A stretch of DNA of 21,853 bases from UBA5272 sp964393005 (GTDB taxonomy: Bacteria; Patescibacteriota; Minisyncoccia; Phycocordibacterales; UBA5272): the NCBI GenBank assembly GCA_964393005.1, contig CAYMRR010000008.1:1-21853 (forward strand), read 5' to 3'. The translations under genes and the position numbers were made by a program. A model generated the notes under the pieces. That model ran no database searches. It saw only the letters and a program-made list of their open reading frames with translations, and had not been told where the DNA came from. The number at the start of each line of letters is the position of its first letter. Within the stretch, counting starts at the first letter, position 1. Below, one piece after another: positions 21,197-21,853 of the stretch.

Positions 21197-21853
21197 TTAA
21201 TCTTCACTTTCTCCATTTTCTATTTGCCCCCCTTCATCTTCTTCATTAGTAGCTGGACTTTCTTCTTCGCTAGCTCCTCCACCTTCTTCTTCACTAGAAC
21301 TTTCTTCTTCACTTTCTTCTATACCATCTTCTTCAGACTCTTGATCAGTATTTACATAAGTACCTATTCCAAAACTTGAAAGATCGTCTCCATCAATACA
21401 AATATAATCACCTTGAGAGTTTCTCAAACAAAGCTTGGCTGCTTCTATTGTACCATCTTTGGTGATTCTCCAACCTCCTACTCCTTCTAAAGCTTTAATA
21501 TTTGTAAGTACATTATCATTAAAATCGAGAGAATGATTTTTCTTTGTAAGAGTATTTGTAAGAGCTTTTATAGAAGCTAAAGAAGAAGTAGCAAAAAGAG
21601 ATTCTAAATTATCTATCATGGAGTCTGCTAATTCTGCATCTGTAGTAGTAGCTAAGACAAGAGCTAAATTGTTTAAAGAAGATTTTAAAGAATTGTTTAC
21701 CAAAGTAGAAGATCCAACATTTGCGAAAATAGATTTTTCCGCAAGCTCATTTACTCCAGAAACTAAATAAGCAGAAAGCATACTATAATTTACCCCCAAA
21801 GAGCCATCTGATCGATATCCTACCAAATCTGGGAAAACTTGTTTTAAGTTTTG
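21197..21853 (-). CDS. Surface protein C-terminus with peptidase-S74-type chaperone region, 5'-truncated
   Basis: The frame is open to the right edge, so the N-terminal part is missing. The first visible residues, QNLKQVFPDLVGYRSDGS then LGVNYSMLSAYLVSGVNELA, match the end of peptidase-S74-type intramolecular chaperone domains, which fold trimeric fibres and then cleave themselves off. About 110 residues of Ser/Thr/Asn/Leu-rich helical sequence follow, then CLRNSQGDYICIDGDD, a short strand-rich segment. The last about 55 residues are a Glu/Ser/Gly-rich acidic tail (for example SEEESSSEEEGGG). In the family the catalytic Ser-Asp pair lies upstream, outside the window. It is probably part of a large cell-surface fibre or adhesin-like protein. 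It is co-directional with secA, 129 bases upstream of it. Confidence 0.7.
   Translation of the reverse strand, partial: QNLKQVFPDLVGYRSDGSLGVNYSMLSAYLVSGVNELAEKSIFANVGSSTLVNNSLKSSLNNLALVLATTTDAELADSMIDNLESLFATSSLASIKALTNTLTKKNHSLDFNDNVLTNIKALEGVGGWRITKDGTIEAAKLCLRNSQGDYICIDGDDLSSFGIGTYVNTDQESEEDGIEESEEESSSEEEGGGASEEESPATNEEDEGGQIENGESED

Noticed and set aside
1..21853. Alternative genetic code with TGA as glycine, as in some related lineages
   Set aside because: All long reading frames are intact under the standard code and carry no internal TGA; the YgjP-like gene ends in TGA at its expected C-terminus.
1..21853. CRISPR arrays, insertion sequences or integrases
   Set aside because: No regularly spaced repeats and no transposase or recombinase motifs were seen in any reading frame.

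Overview
The window is very AT-rich (about 23% G+C in lines I counted in the 5' part) and uses the standard genetic code: long ORFs are uninterrupted and TGA, TAG and TAA all end genes. I see no convincing Shine-Dalgarno sequence at any start. Starts instead sit behind A/T-rich leaders, and three appear to be leaderless. Together with a large SecA carrying an internal insertion, a MurF-type ligase without its N-terminal domain, a GerMN-like lipid-distal protein, a secreted lysozyme-like protein, and a surface protein with a peptidase-S74-type chaperone region followed by an acidic tail, this suggests a Candidate Phyla Radiation bacterium (Patescibacteria, probably Parcubacteria-like). That placement is inference from gene content and style, not from a marker phylogeny.

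Layout. Positions 1-4346 hold small housekeeping and envelope genes: an edge-truncated membrane protein, a PAP2 phosphatase, an ArsR-type regulator with a glutaredoxin, a GerMN-like exported protein, a membrane-anchored metallophosphoesterase and an AlkA-like DNA glycosylase. Positions 4370-14004 are a single co-directional block on the minus strand, a type I restriction-modification (RM) island. In transcription order it encodes a half-size specificity protein, HsdM, a DUF2130 coiled-coil protein with a nuclease-like core, a KTSC-like small protein, a full-length HsdS, a DinD/BRO-N-like protein, HsdR and a YgjP-like metallopeptidase. Its G+C content is mosaic: parts of hsdM and of the DinD-like gene reach 45-48%.

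Positions 14005-14638 are non-coding but structured. They hold the island promoter overlapping a 20-bp palindrome, a candidate small RNA with its own promoter and terminator, a strong bidirectional hairpin, and repeated copies of the 3' end of the adjacent tRNA-Ser(GCU). The repeated tRNA ends suggest that tRNA-Ser is an integration site and that the RM genes are an acquired island, although no matching left attachment site is visible.

Positions 14640-16117 carry tRNA-Ser, a short MscL channel, a secreted lysozyme-like protein and tRNA-Glu(CUC). Positions 16128-21853 run on the minus strand: a YtxH-like protein with a histone-H1-like tail, a small membrane coiled-coil protein, murF and secA (probably one operon, 12-nt gap), and the C-terminal part of a large surface protein.

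The most notable items are the tRNA-Ser 3'-end duplications beside the RM island, the accessory-rich RM operon with two S proteins and an operator-like palindrome on a leaderless promoter, the candidate small RNA in front of it, and the three promoters that share the same six-base spacing from the -10 element to ATG.
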